From Bacteroidales bacterium UBA4788 (GTDB lineage Bacteria; Bacteroidota; Bacteroidia; Bacteroidales; VadinHA17), in the NCBI GenBank assembly GCA_002402965.1, contig DHGW01000002.1, forward strand, positions 26,454 through 90,453: DNA of 64,000 bases. Direction: 5' to 3'. Positions 7,844-17,700 of the stretch are shown here, one piece after another; the stretch's first letter is position 1, and each line of letters opens with the position of its first letter. Position numbers and translations under genes: made by a program. Under the pieces are notes generated by a model. The model searched no databases. It was not told the origin of the DNA and saw nothing but the letters and a program-made list of their open reading frames with translations.

Positions 7844-9040
7844 ATGGATGATATTCGCTTCAGTACACCAGGGGAACAGGGAAAGATAAATTCCCTGGCT
7901 ACTGACACCCTTAGGAGTGTCAGGATAAATGCCGGATTCCTACTGTGGATGGGTTTTCTTGGCACGCTGCTGGTTGTCTGTCTTGCCGCTTATGTCATTC
8001 AGCTTCGCAAAGGATTGGATGTGACCGGATTGCGGGACTTTACAAGCTGGGGAATGTACATTGCGAACTTTGTGTTTTTCGTTGCCACAAGTCTCTGCGG
8101 CATGCTGATCAATTCTGTTCTCGGCCTGATAGGTTTTAAGTGGGTGAAGCCGATATCCCGCATCGCGGAGATAATCGCCATTGCCTTTGCTGCCGTGGCC
8201 GGGTTGGTGATCATATCCGATATGGGCCGGCCCGACAGGCTTCCATACGTCTTTCTCTTGGGCCGTGTGCAATCTCCCATACTGTGGGATGTGACCGTGG
8301 TTACGACCTATTTCGTGCTCAGCCTTCTTCTTTGGTTCTTCCCTCTCATTCCGGACCTCGCCATTGCGAAGCGCAGGCTCGAGGGCAGGCCGAAATTCCT
8401 CGTTAAAGCATATGAATTGCTATCTTTCAGGTGGATGCACCACGAGGTGCAGTACAAACTGATGGGACAGGCTGTAAGGATGCTCCTTATACTTATCATT
8501 CCCACAGCCTTTGCAATCCATACAGTCACATCATGGCTCTTTGCAGTCACACCCAGAACCGGCTGGGACAATACAATCTTCGGGCCTTACTTCATATCAG
8601 GCGCATTCGTTTCTGGCGCTGCCGCTGTGATTATCGCCATGTACTTCTTCAGGGTGAACTACAGGCTGGAGAAGTAGCTGAATGGTGAAGTCTTCGAGAG
8701 AATGGGCAGGGTGTTGGTCCTGGTAGGGATAGTCTATTTCTATTTCAACCTTAATGAGTTCCTGGTGCCTGGCTACAAGCTCAAGACCAGTGATGCAATT
8801 CACCTCCGGGAGCTGTTCGCCGGCCATTATGCAGCACTATTCTGGGGAATACAAATCCTGGAGCTGGTGATTACGGTTGTGCTTCTGTTGTACAGGCAGA
8901 TGCGCAGACCATTGCCTATGATGATCATATCTCTGTTTGTTCTGTGCGGGGCATGGCTCAAGCGGTTCATTATCGTGGTGCCACCGCAGGCGCATCCGAA
9001 TCTCCCGATACAGAACATGCCTGCAGAACTGCAGGAGTGA
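7844..9040 (+). pseudogene. nrfD: NrfD/PsrC-like quinol-oxidising membrane subunit, interrupted by in-frame TAG
   Basis: The first open part (7844-8677) gives 277 residues with seven or so membrane helices. It includes GFLLWMGFLG, the S-W-G-M-Y-I-A-N-F-V-F-F segment and the S-D-M-G-R-P-D-R loop typical of NrfD/PsrC proteins. It ends at TAG (8675-8677) after Y-R-L-E-K. The same frame continues without another stop to 9040 through E-R-M-G-R-V-L-V, Y-F-N-L-N-E-F-L and K-R-F-I-I-V-V-P, the normal C-terminal helices. Restored length is 398 residues, right for the family. A single base change from a Tyr, Gln, Glu or Lys codon would explain the stop. TAG is an ordinary stop elsewhere in the window. 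It would have passed electrons from menaquinol to the Fe-S subunit. Confidence 0.85.
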
Positions 9041-9453
9041 TAATCTGTCTTATGATGCTTCCCTCATTCGTCCGGGGCCAGGAGTGGGTGGTTCCTGATG
9101 ACAGGAAAGGGAGGCTCAGCACCTTCCCTTTCATCGACGAAACCAGGAAAGAGGGAGAGTGGTTTTACAGAATTAATTGCCAGTCATGCCACGGTGACCC
9201 TGGCGAGAACAATTACATTGCGCTCGTACCGCCTCCGGGTTATCCGGCAACTGAGAAGATTCAGAGAAACAGTGACGGGGAGATCTTTTACAAATTATCC
9301 GTCGGCCGGGGGCAGATGCCCTCCTTCCGCAGCGTACTGACCACCGGTGAGATCTGGAAGGTCGTCTCCTATTTAAGAAGTTTCAACAGCAGTTATGTTC
9401 AGAGGGTGATGCAGGTCATTACCTCGACTGCATATCCGGGAGTTGCTTACTGA
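9037..9453 (+). CDS. Mono-heme cytochrome c, C-terminus disrupted
   Basis: Starts with GTG at 9037, overlapping the TGA that ends the NrfD frame; a short hydrophobic signal ends at R-G-Q-E-W. The heme motif CQSCH (Cys48, Cys51, His52) and the axial Met94 (GRGQMPSF) are intact, as is the closing helix T-G-E-I-W-K-V-V-S-Y-L-R. After that the frame runs out through V-I-T-S-T-A-Y-P-G-V-A-Y to a stop, while another frame just downstream encodes a second cytochrome-like C-terminal helix (9437-9511). The gene therefore looks truncated by a frameshift or deletion. It would be the periplasmic electron acceptor of the Fe-S/NrfD complex. Confidence 0.75.
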   Translation: MIICLMMLPSFVRGQEWVVPDDRKGRLSTFPFIDETRKEGEWFYRINCQSCHGDPGENNYIALVPPPGYPATEKIQRNSDGEIFYKLSVGRGQMPSFRSVLTTGEIWKVVSYLRSFNSSYVQRVMQVITSTAYPGVAY

Positions 9454-9511
9454 AGAGCAGATAGGCATTATCACTGAATATCTCAAAACTATAGGCCGGG
9501 ATGTCAACTGA
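9437..9511 (+). pseudogene. Out-of-frame cytochrome c C-terminal helix remnant
   Basis: In the frame shifted relative to the upstream cytochrome, codons 9437-9508 read R-E-L-L-T-E-E-Q-I-G-I-I-T-E-Y-L-K-T-I-G and end at TGA 9509-9511. This is the pattern of the last helix of a class I cytochrome c. Its stop overlaps the ATG of the heme O synthase remnant by 11 bases, a normal gene junction. This suggests the frame is the original 3' end of the cytochrome, or of a second cytochrome domain since lost. Confidence 0.55.
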
Positions 9512-10360
9512 GAGGCTGACAGTCGCCATGATTGCTGAACTCACGAAGTGTAAGCTCTCACTGGTGGTTGCTTTCTCAACCGTGACCGGATACCTGATTT
9601 TTGACGGCGGAAGCGCAGGCGGACTTTGGCCTGTTGCTGCGGGTGTCTTTCTTCTTTCGGCAGGCGCAGCGGCTCTCAATCAGTACACCAAGAGAATTAG
9701 TGATGCAGTCATGGCGAGGACCGCCGGGAGACCCCTCCCCTCCGGCCGGATGACTTCCGCCACAGCTGCCTCTGTGGCGATTATCCTACTTGTTTCGGGA
9801 TCTCTTTTGCTCGGATTCAGCGGTCTTGTACCATTTTTGCTAGGACTGGCCAATGTACTTCTTTACAATTTTATCTATACAGGACTTAAAAAGGTAACCG
9901 CTCTTGCCATAATCCCGGGAGCCCTGGTAGGCGCCGTGCCCCCCTGATAGGGTATACTGCTGCCGGCGGCGGAATGACTGACACTGTCATTCTTCTCTTT
10001 GCCCTTTTCATGTTCCTGTGGCAGATACCCCACTTCTGGCTTCTGCTGGTCAGATACGGCAGTGAATATTAAAAGGCCGGTATCAGGACAATCTACGGTT
10101 CGATGAGTACCGGACAGATAAACCGGCTGGTACTGCAGTGGATAACAGGATCGTCACTGTTACTCTGGACCCTTGCAGGGTTGTTCATGAACTTCATGGT
10201 ACCTGTAGCTGTTTTGCTGCTTGTACTCAATATTGCCTTCATCGTTGCTTTCCGGAGGATAATAAAAGTATCAGATGCTGAAGACAGATCAAGGAATGCA
10301 TTCATACTGATTAATTCCTTCTCGCTGCTGTTAATATTTATTATTATTGCAGCCTCATGA
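9501..10360 (+). pseudogene. ctaB: Protoheme IX farnesyltransferase (heme O synthase) with a frameshift and a nonsense codon
   Basis: Three consecutive pieces rebuild one protein of about 287 residues, the normal length of CtaB/CyoE. Piece 1 (9501-9947, 148 residues) has the signature N-Q-Y-x5-D-x-x-M-x-R-T-x-x-R-P-L and ends at a C6 run (9939-9944) directly followed by TGA; one extra C would continue in frame as P-L-I-G-Y-T-A-A-G-G. Piece 2 (9944-10069) contains W-Q-I-P-H-F-W and ends at TAA (10070-10072), where homologues usually have E-Y-E-K-A-G. Piece 3 (10073-10360) has the last helices. Two independent lesions make a sequencing error unlikely. The enzyme makes heme O for heme-copper oxidases, so its loss implies no such oxidase is assembled, unless another copy exists. 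Confidence 0.9.
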
Positions 10361-10398
10361 ATCATTCTTTTCGGAATTCTTAAAACCTATTCTCTCCA

Positions 10399-11259
10399 AT
10401 GAAATTCAAAACGCTGATTACAGCTATTCTCTTCGTCATAATATCATCGGCAGAGCTCCTGTCCCAGGACAGCGCTTCGGGAGGTCAGACCTCAGGGCCA
10501 TTATCGGGCACGCTTGTAATTGCCGGCGGAGGAAGACTGTCAGATGACATTATTGACCGGTTCATTGAGCTTGCAGGCAGTACTTCTGCGAAGATCGTCC
10601 TGGTTCCAACTGCTGCCGGTGCAGAGAGCTATTCTGACAGCCTGGGCAACATGTTCAGGTCACGAGGGGCCGGAAAGGTAACGGTGTTGCATACTGACAA
10701 CAGGGACACGGCTGACAGCAGGGTTTTTACCCGGCCTCTTGAGGAGGCAACCGGTGTCTGGTTTGGTGGCGGCCGGCAGTGGCGGCTGGTTGATTCCTAC
10801 AAGGGCACCCGCAGCGAGATGTTGTTCAGGCAGGTGCTTGACCGCGGCGGAGTCATCGGGGGCTCCTCGGCCGGTGCAACAATACAGGGTTCCTTCCTGG
10901 CAAGAGGCGATACGAAGAACAACCAGGTCATGATGGGAGATCACCAGGAGGGCTTCGGTTATATAAGTGACATAGCAATAGATCAGCATGTACTTGCCCG
11001 TAACCGGCAGTTTGACATGTACGGGATCATCCGTGAGCATCCTGAATTACTGGGGATCGGAATAGATGAAAATACTGCAGTTGTTGTTCAGCGTGATACA
11101 ATGGAGGTGATCGGTGCCAGTTATGTTCTGGTGTATGACGGAACTTTCTGGTCGCGTGAAGGCAATGAACTGAAGATACTGCCAGCGGAAGAAATTCTTT
11201 TCTACATGCTCAGACGCGGAGACAGGTACAATCTGCGATTGAGAAAAATAATCGAGTAA
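10399..11259 (+). CDS. Secreted cyanophycinase-like peptidase (S51)
   Basis: 286 residues with a cleavable signal peptide (about residues 1-22). The S51 features are visible: LVIAGGG near residue 40, V-L-V-P-T-A-A-G, WFGGGRQWRL, and the nucleophile Ser157 in GGSSAGAT, with D-Q-H and a final G-I-D-E-N-T-A segment. Cyanophycinases split the Asp-Arg polymer or release beta-Asp-Arg-type peptides outside the cell. No polymer synthetase is nearby, so a scavenging or peptide-processing role is likelier than storage. It starts 38 bases after the heme O synthase remnant but looks intact. A hairpin terminator candidate follows at 11281. Confidence 0.85.
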   Translation: MKFKTLITAILFVIISSAELLSQDSASGGQTSGPLSGTLVIAGGGRLSDDIIDRFIELAGSTSAKIVLVPTAAGAESYSDSLGNMFRSRGAGKVTVLHTDNRDTADSRVFTRPLEEATGVWFGGGRQWRLVDSYKGTRSEMLFRQVLDRGGVIGGSSAGATIQGSFLARGDTKNNQVMMGDHQEGFGYISDIAIDQHVLARNRQFDMYGIIREHPELLGIGIDENTAVVVQRDTMEVIGASYVLVYDGTFWSREGNELKILPAEEILFYMLRRGDRYNLRLRKIIE

Positions 11260-11280
11260 AACTGTTTGTTTACGATTTCC

Positions 11281-11329
11281 GGTCACCTGATGCTTGCTTA
11301 ATCCTGCCTCTGCCGAAAGGTGACCTTTT
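11281..11329 (+). terminator. Hairpin with T4 after the cyanophycinase gene
   Basis: GGTCACCT (11281-11288) pairs with AGGTGACC (11318-11325) and is followed by TTTT. The 29-base loop is long for an intrinsic terminator, so confidence is moderate. It lies 22 bases after the stop codon and would end the transcript before the serine hydrolase pair. Confidence 0.45.
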
Positions 11330-11436
11330 CTGTTTCATTGACTATTGTTGTCCGGCCCTCCGGTTTTCAACAGGGGCAGGTCATTTACGGCAATTATGCT
11401 AACTTTATTGGCCTATAAATAGAAATATCACGGATT

Positions 11437-12999
11437 ATGAAAAAGACACTTACCCTTTCTCTGTTGCTGTTCATATTCATCGCAGTATGGTCGCAACCCC
11501 TTACTTCGGACCAGATAGACAAACTGGCAGAGCAGACCCTAAAGGCCTTCAATGTGCCGGGCATCGCCGTTGCGGTGGTCAAGGATGACAGGGTTGTTCA
11601 TATGAAGGGGTACGGCATCAGTTCAATCACAACCGGGAAGAAAACTGATGCAAACACGCTGTTCGCCATTGCATCAAACTCAAAAGCCTTTACTGCTGCT
11701 GCCCTGGGAATTCTGGTTGATGAGGGGAAACTCAGCTGGGAGACTAAGGTGATTGACATCATACCTGAGTTCAGGCTGTACAATTCATATGTCACGGAAG
11801 ATTTTAATATAAAAGACCTCCTGACACATAGAAGCGGTATGGGTCTGGGAGCAGGTGACCTCATGCTGTGGCCTGATTCCTCTGCATTCACCAAAGAAGA
11901 GATCATCCATAACCTGAGGTACCTGAAGCAGACATCTTCATTCCGGACGAAGTACGACTATGACAACCTGCTCTACCTGGTAGCCGGCGAGGTTGTGGCA
12001 AGGGTATCCGGGCTGAGCTGGGAGGAGTTTGTGGAAGAACGCATCATGAAACCCCTGGGGATGGAGAAGTCATCCTCATCACCTGGCAGGGTCAGGGACA
12101 GATCGAATATGATTGATGCCCACGTCCCTGTCAATGGTGTGCTGCAGGTAGTGCCAATGTATGAAAGTGACCTGCTCAATCCGGCCGGAGGGATAATCAG
12201 CAGCGTGGCGGATATGACAAAATGGGTTATGATGCAGCTAAACCGGGGCAAATACGGTGAGAAAAACGGCAGTCAGCTACTCTCGGAAAGGACTCACCGT
12301 GAGATGTGGACGCCACAGACAATAATCCCGGTAAGGTCAGCGGGGCCCTACAGGAGTCATTTTTCAGCCTACGGCCTCGGCTGGGGGCTTACCGATGTCA
12401 GCGGTTACCTGCAGGCATCTCACACCGGAGGACTGGCCGGCATAGTGACCCAGGTGACTCTTATCCCGGAGCTTAAGCTTGGAATCATTGTCTTTACCAA
12501 TCAACAGGAAGGTTCAGCGTTTACAGCCATAACAAACTCCATCAAGGACAGTTACCTTGGAGTTACAGGAAATGATTGGATCAAGATGCTCACGGAGAAT
12601 GTTGAGAGGAACCGGGCCGAAGCAAAAAAGATAACCGACGGGATATGGGCAAAGGTTGAGGCAAACCGTTCAAAAACAGCTGTTCCGGTCGATAATTCAG
12701 TTTATGCCGGAACTTACAGTGACAACTGGTTCGGAGACATAGTGATCTCCATGGAGGGCGGCAAGCTGCGCCTCAGGTCGGTCAAATCTCCCAAGCTGCG
12801 GGGAGACATGCTTTACTACACCGGCAACACCTTTATTGTCAAATGGGATGACAGGTCGATGGATGCTGACGCCTATGCAGTTTTCACCCTCGATAAAGAA
12901 GGGAAGGCCGAAGCCTTCACAATGGAGGCCATCTCGCCCCTGACCGACTTCAGCTTTGACTTCCATGATCTTTACCTGAAGAGAAAGGGAAGCAAATGA
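11437..12999 (+). CDS. Beta-lactamase-fold serine hydrolase, first of a tandem pair
   Basis: 520 residues with a signal peptide ending near residue 19. The class C beta-lactamase/D-aminopeptidase fold is shown by Ser80-x-x-Lys83 (SNSK), Tyr175-x-Asn177 (YDN) and His329-Thr-Gly. A C-terminal domain (from about residue 415, V-Y-A-G-T-Y) is the lipocalin-like extension (DUF3471 type) found on many such exported hydrolases. Family members act as peptidases or esterases and are usually not resistance enzymes; the substrate is not predictable here. The stop overlaps the start of a close paralogue as ATGA, so the two are translationally coupled. Confidence 0.9.
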   Translation: MKKTLTLSLLLFIFIAVWSQPLTSDQIDKLAEQTLKAFNVPGIAVAVVKDDRVVHMKGYGISSITTGKKTDANTLFAIASNSKAFTAAALGILVDEGKLSWETKVIDIIPEFRLYNSYVTEDFNIKDLLTHRSGMGLGAGDLMLWPDSSAFTKEEIIHNLRYLKQTSSFRTKYDYDNLLYLVAGEVVARVSGLSWEEFVEERIMKPLGMEKSSSSPGRVRDRSNMIDAHVPVNGVLQVVPMYESDLLNPAGGIISSVADMTKWVMMQLNRGKYGEKNGSQLLSERTHREMWTPQTIIPVRSAGPYRSHFSAYGLGWGLTDVSGYLQASHTGGLAGIVTQVTLIPELKLGIIVFTNQQEGSAFTAITNSIKDSYLGVTGNDWIKMLTENVERNRAEAKKITDGIWAKVEANRSKTAVPVDNSVYAGTYSDNWFGDIVISMEGGKLRLRSVKSPKLRGDMLYYTGNTFIVKWDDRSMDADAYAVFTLDKEGKAEAFTMEAISPLTDFSFDFHDLYLKRKGSK

Positions 13000-14561
13000 G
13001 AAGACTGGTCTCCCTGCTTCTGTTATCATCACTTGTTGTCGCCGCTTCAGGTCAGCCCCTCTCCACGAAACAGATAGACAGGCTCGCCAGGCGGGCCATG
13101 AAGGAGTTCAGTGTCCCCGGCATCGCCGTGGCGGTGGTAAAGGATGACGCGGCTGTCCACATGAAGGGATACGGGCTGCGTTCGATCGCCACCCGGCAGA
13201 AGATGGATGAGAACACTCTCTTCGCGATAGCGTCAAACACAAAGGCTTTCACGGTTGCAGCGCTCGGTATCCTTGTAGATGAGGGGGAACTCTCATGGGA
13301 AACGAAGGTCATTGAGATAATCCCGGAGTTCAGGCTTTACAATTCTTATGTCACCGAGGACTTCATGATAAAAGATCTGCTGTGTCACCGCAGCGGCATG
13401 GGACTGGGAGCCGGAGACCTGATGTCATGGCCCGATTCCGCAATGTTCACAACCGCGGAAATAATTCACAACCTGAGGTACCTGAAACAGACATCCTCAT
13501 TCCGGACGAAATATGACTATGACAACCTTCTGTACATTGTTGCCGGTGAGGTGGTAGCACGGGTTTCAGGGATGAGCTGGGAAGATTTCGTGGAATCACG
13601 CATCATGAATCCGCTGGGGATGGACGGATCAGCCGCTTCGTTTAAAAGGATTAAGGACCGGACCAATATCATTGATGCGCACGTGCCCGTTGACGGGAAG
13701 CTGCAGGTTGTTGCAAAGCAGGAAGGCAAGATACACAACTCGGTGGGTGGTATCTACAGCAACATATCAGATCTGAGCAAGTGGGTCATGCTGCAGATGA
13801 ACGGTGGTCGCTACGGTGACGGAGCTGAAGAGCAAATTTTTCCGGAAGCTGTTCACAGGACAATGTGGACCCCTCATACAGTCAGAACAGTCAGCAGTGA
13901 TACGCCCTACAGGACCAGTTTCGCAAGCTACGGCCTGGGATGGCAACTCACTGACATCAACGGTCACCTGCAGGTCTATCACACAGGAAGTCACGCCGGA
14001 ATCGAAACCAGGGTGACGATGCTGCCCGAGCTAAAACTTGGGATCATAGTTCTGACCAACCAGCAGGAGCCAGCAGCCCTCATGGCTGTCACCAATACAA
14101 TCATTGACGGTTACCTGGGGATCAAAGGCTTCGACCGGATCGCGAAGCTGAAGGAGAAGATGCTGAAGGATAAGGCCGACGCAAAGGAGATCACTGACCG
14201 GGTGTGGGCAACGGTTGCCGTGAAGAGAAAGGAAACGACTTCGGAAATTGACAATCAGGCCTTTGCCGGGACTTATACCGATGCATGGTTCGGTGATGTT
14301 GTGATCTCTGAAGAGAACGGGAACCTGAGGTTCAGGGCTGAGAAATCCCCGAAACTGAGAGGTGAGATGTTTCACTATACCGCAAACACTTTCATAGTGA
14401 AGTGGGATGACAGAAGCATGGACGCCGATGCCTTTGCTGTTTTCGCCATTGACAGGGAGGGAAAGCCATCGGCAATAACCATGGAGGCCGTGTCGCCGCT
14501 GACTGATTTCAGCTATGACTTTCACGACCTCTACCTGGAAAGGACCGATGCAGACCAGTAG
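12996..14561 (+). CDS. Beta-lactamase-fold serine hydrolase, second of a tandem pair
   Basis: 521 residues, colinear with the upstream gene and visibly very similar over the whole length. It has the same signal peptide layout and the same catalytic positions (Ser80, Lys83, Tyr175, His329-Thr-Gly), and the C-terminal domain starts at F-A-G-T-Y. This is a tandem duplication with retained active sites. Differences cluster in the loop around residues 205-245 and before the C-terminal domain, which suggests split substrate preference. It starts inside the stop codon of the first copy. Confidence 0.9.
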   Translation: MRRLVSLLLLSSLVVAASGQPLSTKQIDRLARRAMKEFSVPGIAVAVVKDDAAVHMKGYGLRSIATRQKMDENTLFAIASNTKAFTVAALGILVDEGELSWETKVIEIIPEFRLYNSYVTEDFMIKDLLCHRSGMGLGAGDLMSWPDSAMFTTAEIIHNLRYLKQTSSFRTKYDYDNLLYIVAGEVVARVSGMSWEDFVESRIMNPLGMDGSAASFKRIKDRTNIIDAHVPVDGKLQVVAKQEGKIHNSVGGIYSNISDLSKWVMLQMNGGRYGDGAEEQIFPEAVHRTMWTPHTVRTVSSDTPYRTSFASYGLGWQLTDINGHLQVYHTGSHAGIETRVTMLPELKLGIIVLTNQQEPAALMAVTNTIIDGYLGIKGFDRIAKLKEKMLKDKADAKEITDRVWATVAVKRKETTSEIDNQAFAGTYTDAWFGDVVISEENGNLRFRAEKSPKLRGEMFHYTANTFIVKWDDRSMDADAFAVFAIDREGKPSAITMEAVSPLTDFSYDFHDLYLERTDADQ

Positions 14562-14704
14562 CCTTCAACTGTCTCTTAACAGGCCATAAATGACACAGAG
14601 AACGACATACGGCCAAATCTGCTGCCGCTGAGGGCATAAGGATCACAAACCTGTCAGACAGCGAGGATGTTCTTGTAAAAGCATTTATTAAATAGGACCG
14701 GATT

Positions 14705-17700
14705 ATGAATAGATTCCTGTTAATCACTGCACTTCTGCTGGCTCCGGCTTCCCTGGTGACAACCGGCCAGTTATTATTTACTGATGATGATCAGATGGTC
14801 AACGGATTCTCGCGCAAGACCGCAGGGCTTGATTTTGAATACCATTCCTTTATACCCGGTTTGCGCAGCAGTATTCTGGTCAGGGCGACGAACGGGAAAG
14901 ATTTCATGGAATGGGAGACAGCTCCCGTTCCCGCCGGTATTTCAGGTAAACAGGCGACATTTGTATGGATCGCCGCCCTGGGATCCAGTCCCGGCACAGC
15001 GCGCATGGACCTGTCGGTCAATGGTAAGCAGGCTTTTTCCTTCTTCACAGACGGGAAGGAAGCGTGGGACCTGGAAGGGAAAGATGGTTCGTCCCTTTCA
15101 TTCAGGTCAGTTATGACAGACCAGCATGGCGACCGACACGGCTACATGATACTCCGCATACATGCGGATCAGGTTCAGGAAGGCAGGCCTCTGGTGCTCC
15201 GGGTCACGGGAAGTGCCTCAGACCTGAGCTCCTGGTACATGACCTACAGGAAGCCTGTTGAGACAGGTGTGACCCTTAACGCTTTCCCTGCAATCCTGAA
15301 TAATTCTGGCCGGCCGCTGCAACTGGTTGAGGCAGGCATCTTTTATTTCGGGGAGAGAAAGGAAGCACTGATTTATGCAGACGGCAAGCTTGCACAAAAG
15401 GTGATGCTTGACTTCGGGCATAATGCAGTAAACCTCGGACTGCCGGCGGTTACAAAAAAATCCAGGGTAAAAATAAAAGTAGTTGCCGGTGACTACTCAG
15501 CAACCACCACAGTAACGCTCGAACCGGTTCGCAGGTGGAAGGTCAGCTTCATTCAGCATGCGCATACGGATATCGGTTATACCCGTTCACAGCCGGAGAT
15601 ACTTGCAGAACACCTGAGATACATAGATTATGCGCTTGATTACTGTGACGCCACTGACAGTTTCCCGCCGGATGCGCAGTTTCGCTGGACCTGCGAAGCA
15701 TCCTGGCCGGTTAATGAGTATCTGAAGTGCAGGCCGGCAGGTCAGACTGAAAGGCTTTTGAAGCGAATTAAGGAAGGAAGGATTGAGGTTACAGGCATGT
15801 ACTTCAACTTTGACGAGATTCCGGATGAGCAGATACTGGCAGCCTCATTGCAGGCCGTCGGACGGATCAGGGAACACGGCATCCCTGTAAGTGTGGCCAT
15901 GCAGAATGATGTCAACGGCATCGGATGGTGCCTCAACGATTTTTACAGCGGCTTGGGTGTTAAGTACCTCAACATGGGTACTCACGGCCACCGTGCTTTA
16001 ATCTGTTTTGACAGGCCCACGATGTTCTGGTGGGAATCGCCGTCAGGAAACCGTATGCTGACATTCAGGGCAGAGCACTATATGACCGGCAATACAGTAA
16101 TGGAGGTACAGACGGGCGATTTTGACAAATTCAAGAATAACCTTCTGAATTATCTGACCGGTCTTGCTTCAAAAGGATATCCTTATGATGAGATGGCAAT
16201 CCAGCATTCGGGGTACCTGACTGACAACTCTCCCCCTTCGACAATCATGAGCGAGATGATCATGAAATGGAATGAGTTCTTTGAATGGCCCAAGCTGACG
16301 ACCTCTACAGCCCTGTCGTTTTTCAGTGAGATGGAGACCAGTCACGGCAGTGAATTTCCGGTTATCAGGGGCGCATGGCCTGACTGGTGGACTGACGGGT
16401 TCGGCGCGTCAGCCCGTGAGGTGGCGGCAACGCGGACTGCTGCGGCCTCCCTGATGGCAGGGATGGCAGGGCTGTCAATGGCTTCATTTGCAGGTATTGA
16501 TCTCCCTGACGAAACCGCAACAGACATAGCGTTGGCAAATGAAGCGCTGCTCTTCTACACCGAGCACACGACCGGTTACTCCGAGAGTGTGCGGGAGCCG
16601 TACAGCCAGCCAACAATGGAGCAGAGGGCTCTCAAGGAATCATATGCATGGGAAGCTGTCAGGCGGACTGCATCGCTTCAGGAATCTGCAATGGGGCTGT
16701 TGCAGAGCCTCTTCAACAATGAGCCCGATCCGTCGCTCCTAGTATTCAACACCCTTAACTGGACCAGGTCAGGAATGGCAACAGTATATATTGACCACCA
16801 GATAGTCCCAAGGGAAAAGACAGCTGCCGTTTATGACGGCAGCGGAAAACGCCTGGCCACTCAGCCTCTCTCCCACCGCTCCGACGGCACCTATTGGGCG
16901 GTCTGGGTGGAAGGGATACCTCCGTTCGGTTTCAAAAAACTGGTCGTAAGACAGGAAGAGAATGAAAAACCGGCACCCCCCGGTAATCCGGAAATTTTGG
17001 AGAACCAATGGTACAGGATTAAGACGGACTTACTAAATGGAACTATCACATCTGTCTACGACAAAGAACTGGCTGTTGAACTGATTGACGGCAAGGCAGA
17101 CTATGGCCTGGGGGAATTCATCCTTGAGCAGCTTGGCAACCGTTCACAGATGGAGAGCAGGATGCTTAATGATTTCACACGAAAACCTCTTGATACCGTC
17201 TGGTTTGACTCAGCATCAGGAGGCAATATATGGAACACTCTGAAGTTTTACGGGGAGTCAGAAACAGCCATCGGTCCGCGCGGGTTTACATTTGAAATAA
17301 GGCTGCACAACACGGACAAAAGAATAGAACTGATCTTTTCGATCGTAAAGAGGAGCATCACCGACCCTGAAAGTTTTTACATCGCATTTCCGTTCGGGAT
17401 TGCTGACGGAAGGCATTATACAGAAGTTGCCGGAGGAGTGATTGAACCCGGTGTTGACCAGATTAAAGGGTCATCAAATGACTGGTATACGGTGCAGAAT
17501 TTCACTTCTGTAAGAAATAATGAGATGCAGGTTGTGCTTGGATGCAATGAGATGCCGCTGATGCAGTTCGGGGCAATAAACACAGGAAGGTATGTGGCCG
17601 GGGCATTGCCACAGTCAACCCATCTCTTTTCCTGGCCGATGAACAACTATTGGGTGACCAACTTCAACGCCGATCAGCGGGGAGGTCATTCATGGACTTA

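Noticed and set aside
8675..8677. TAG in nrfD as a recoded amino acid (pyrrolysine or suppressor)
   Set aside because: Other genes in the window end normally in TAG (exbD at 40040-40042, GH2 at 58174-58176), and neighbouring genes in the cluster carry unrelated lesions, so decay is simpler.
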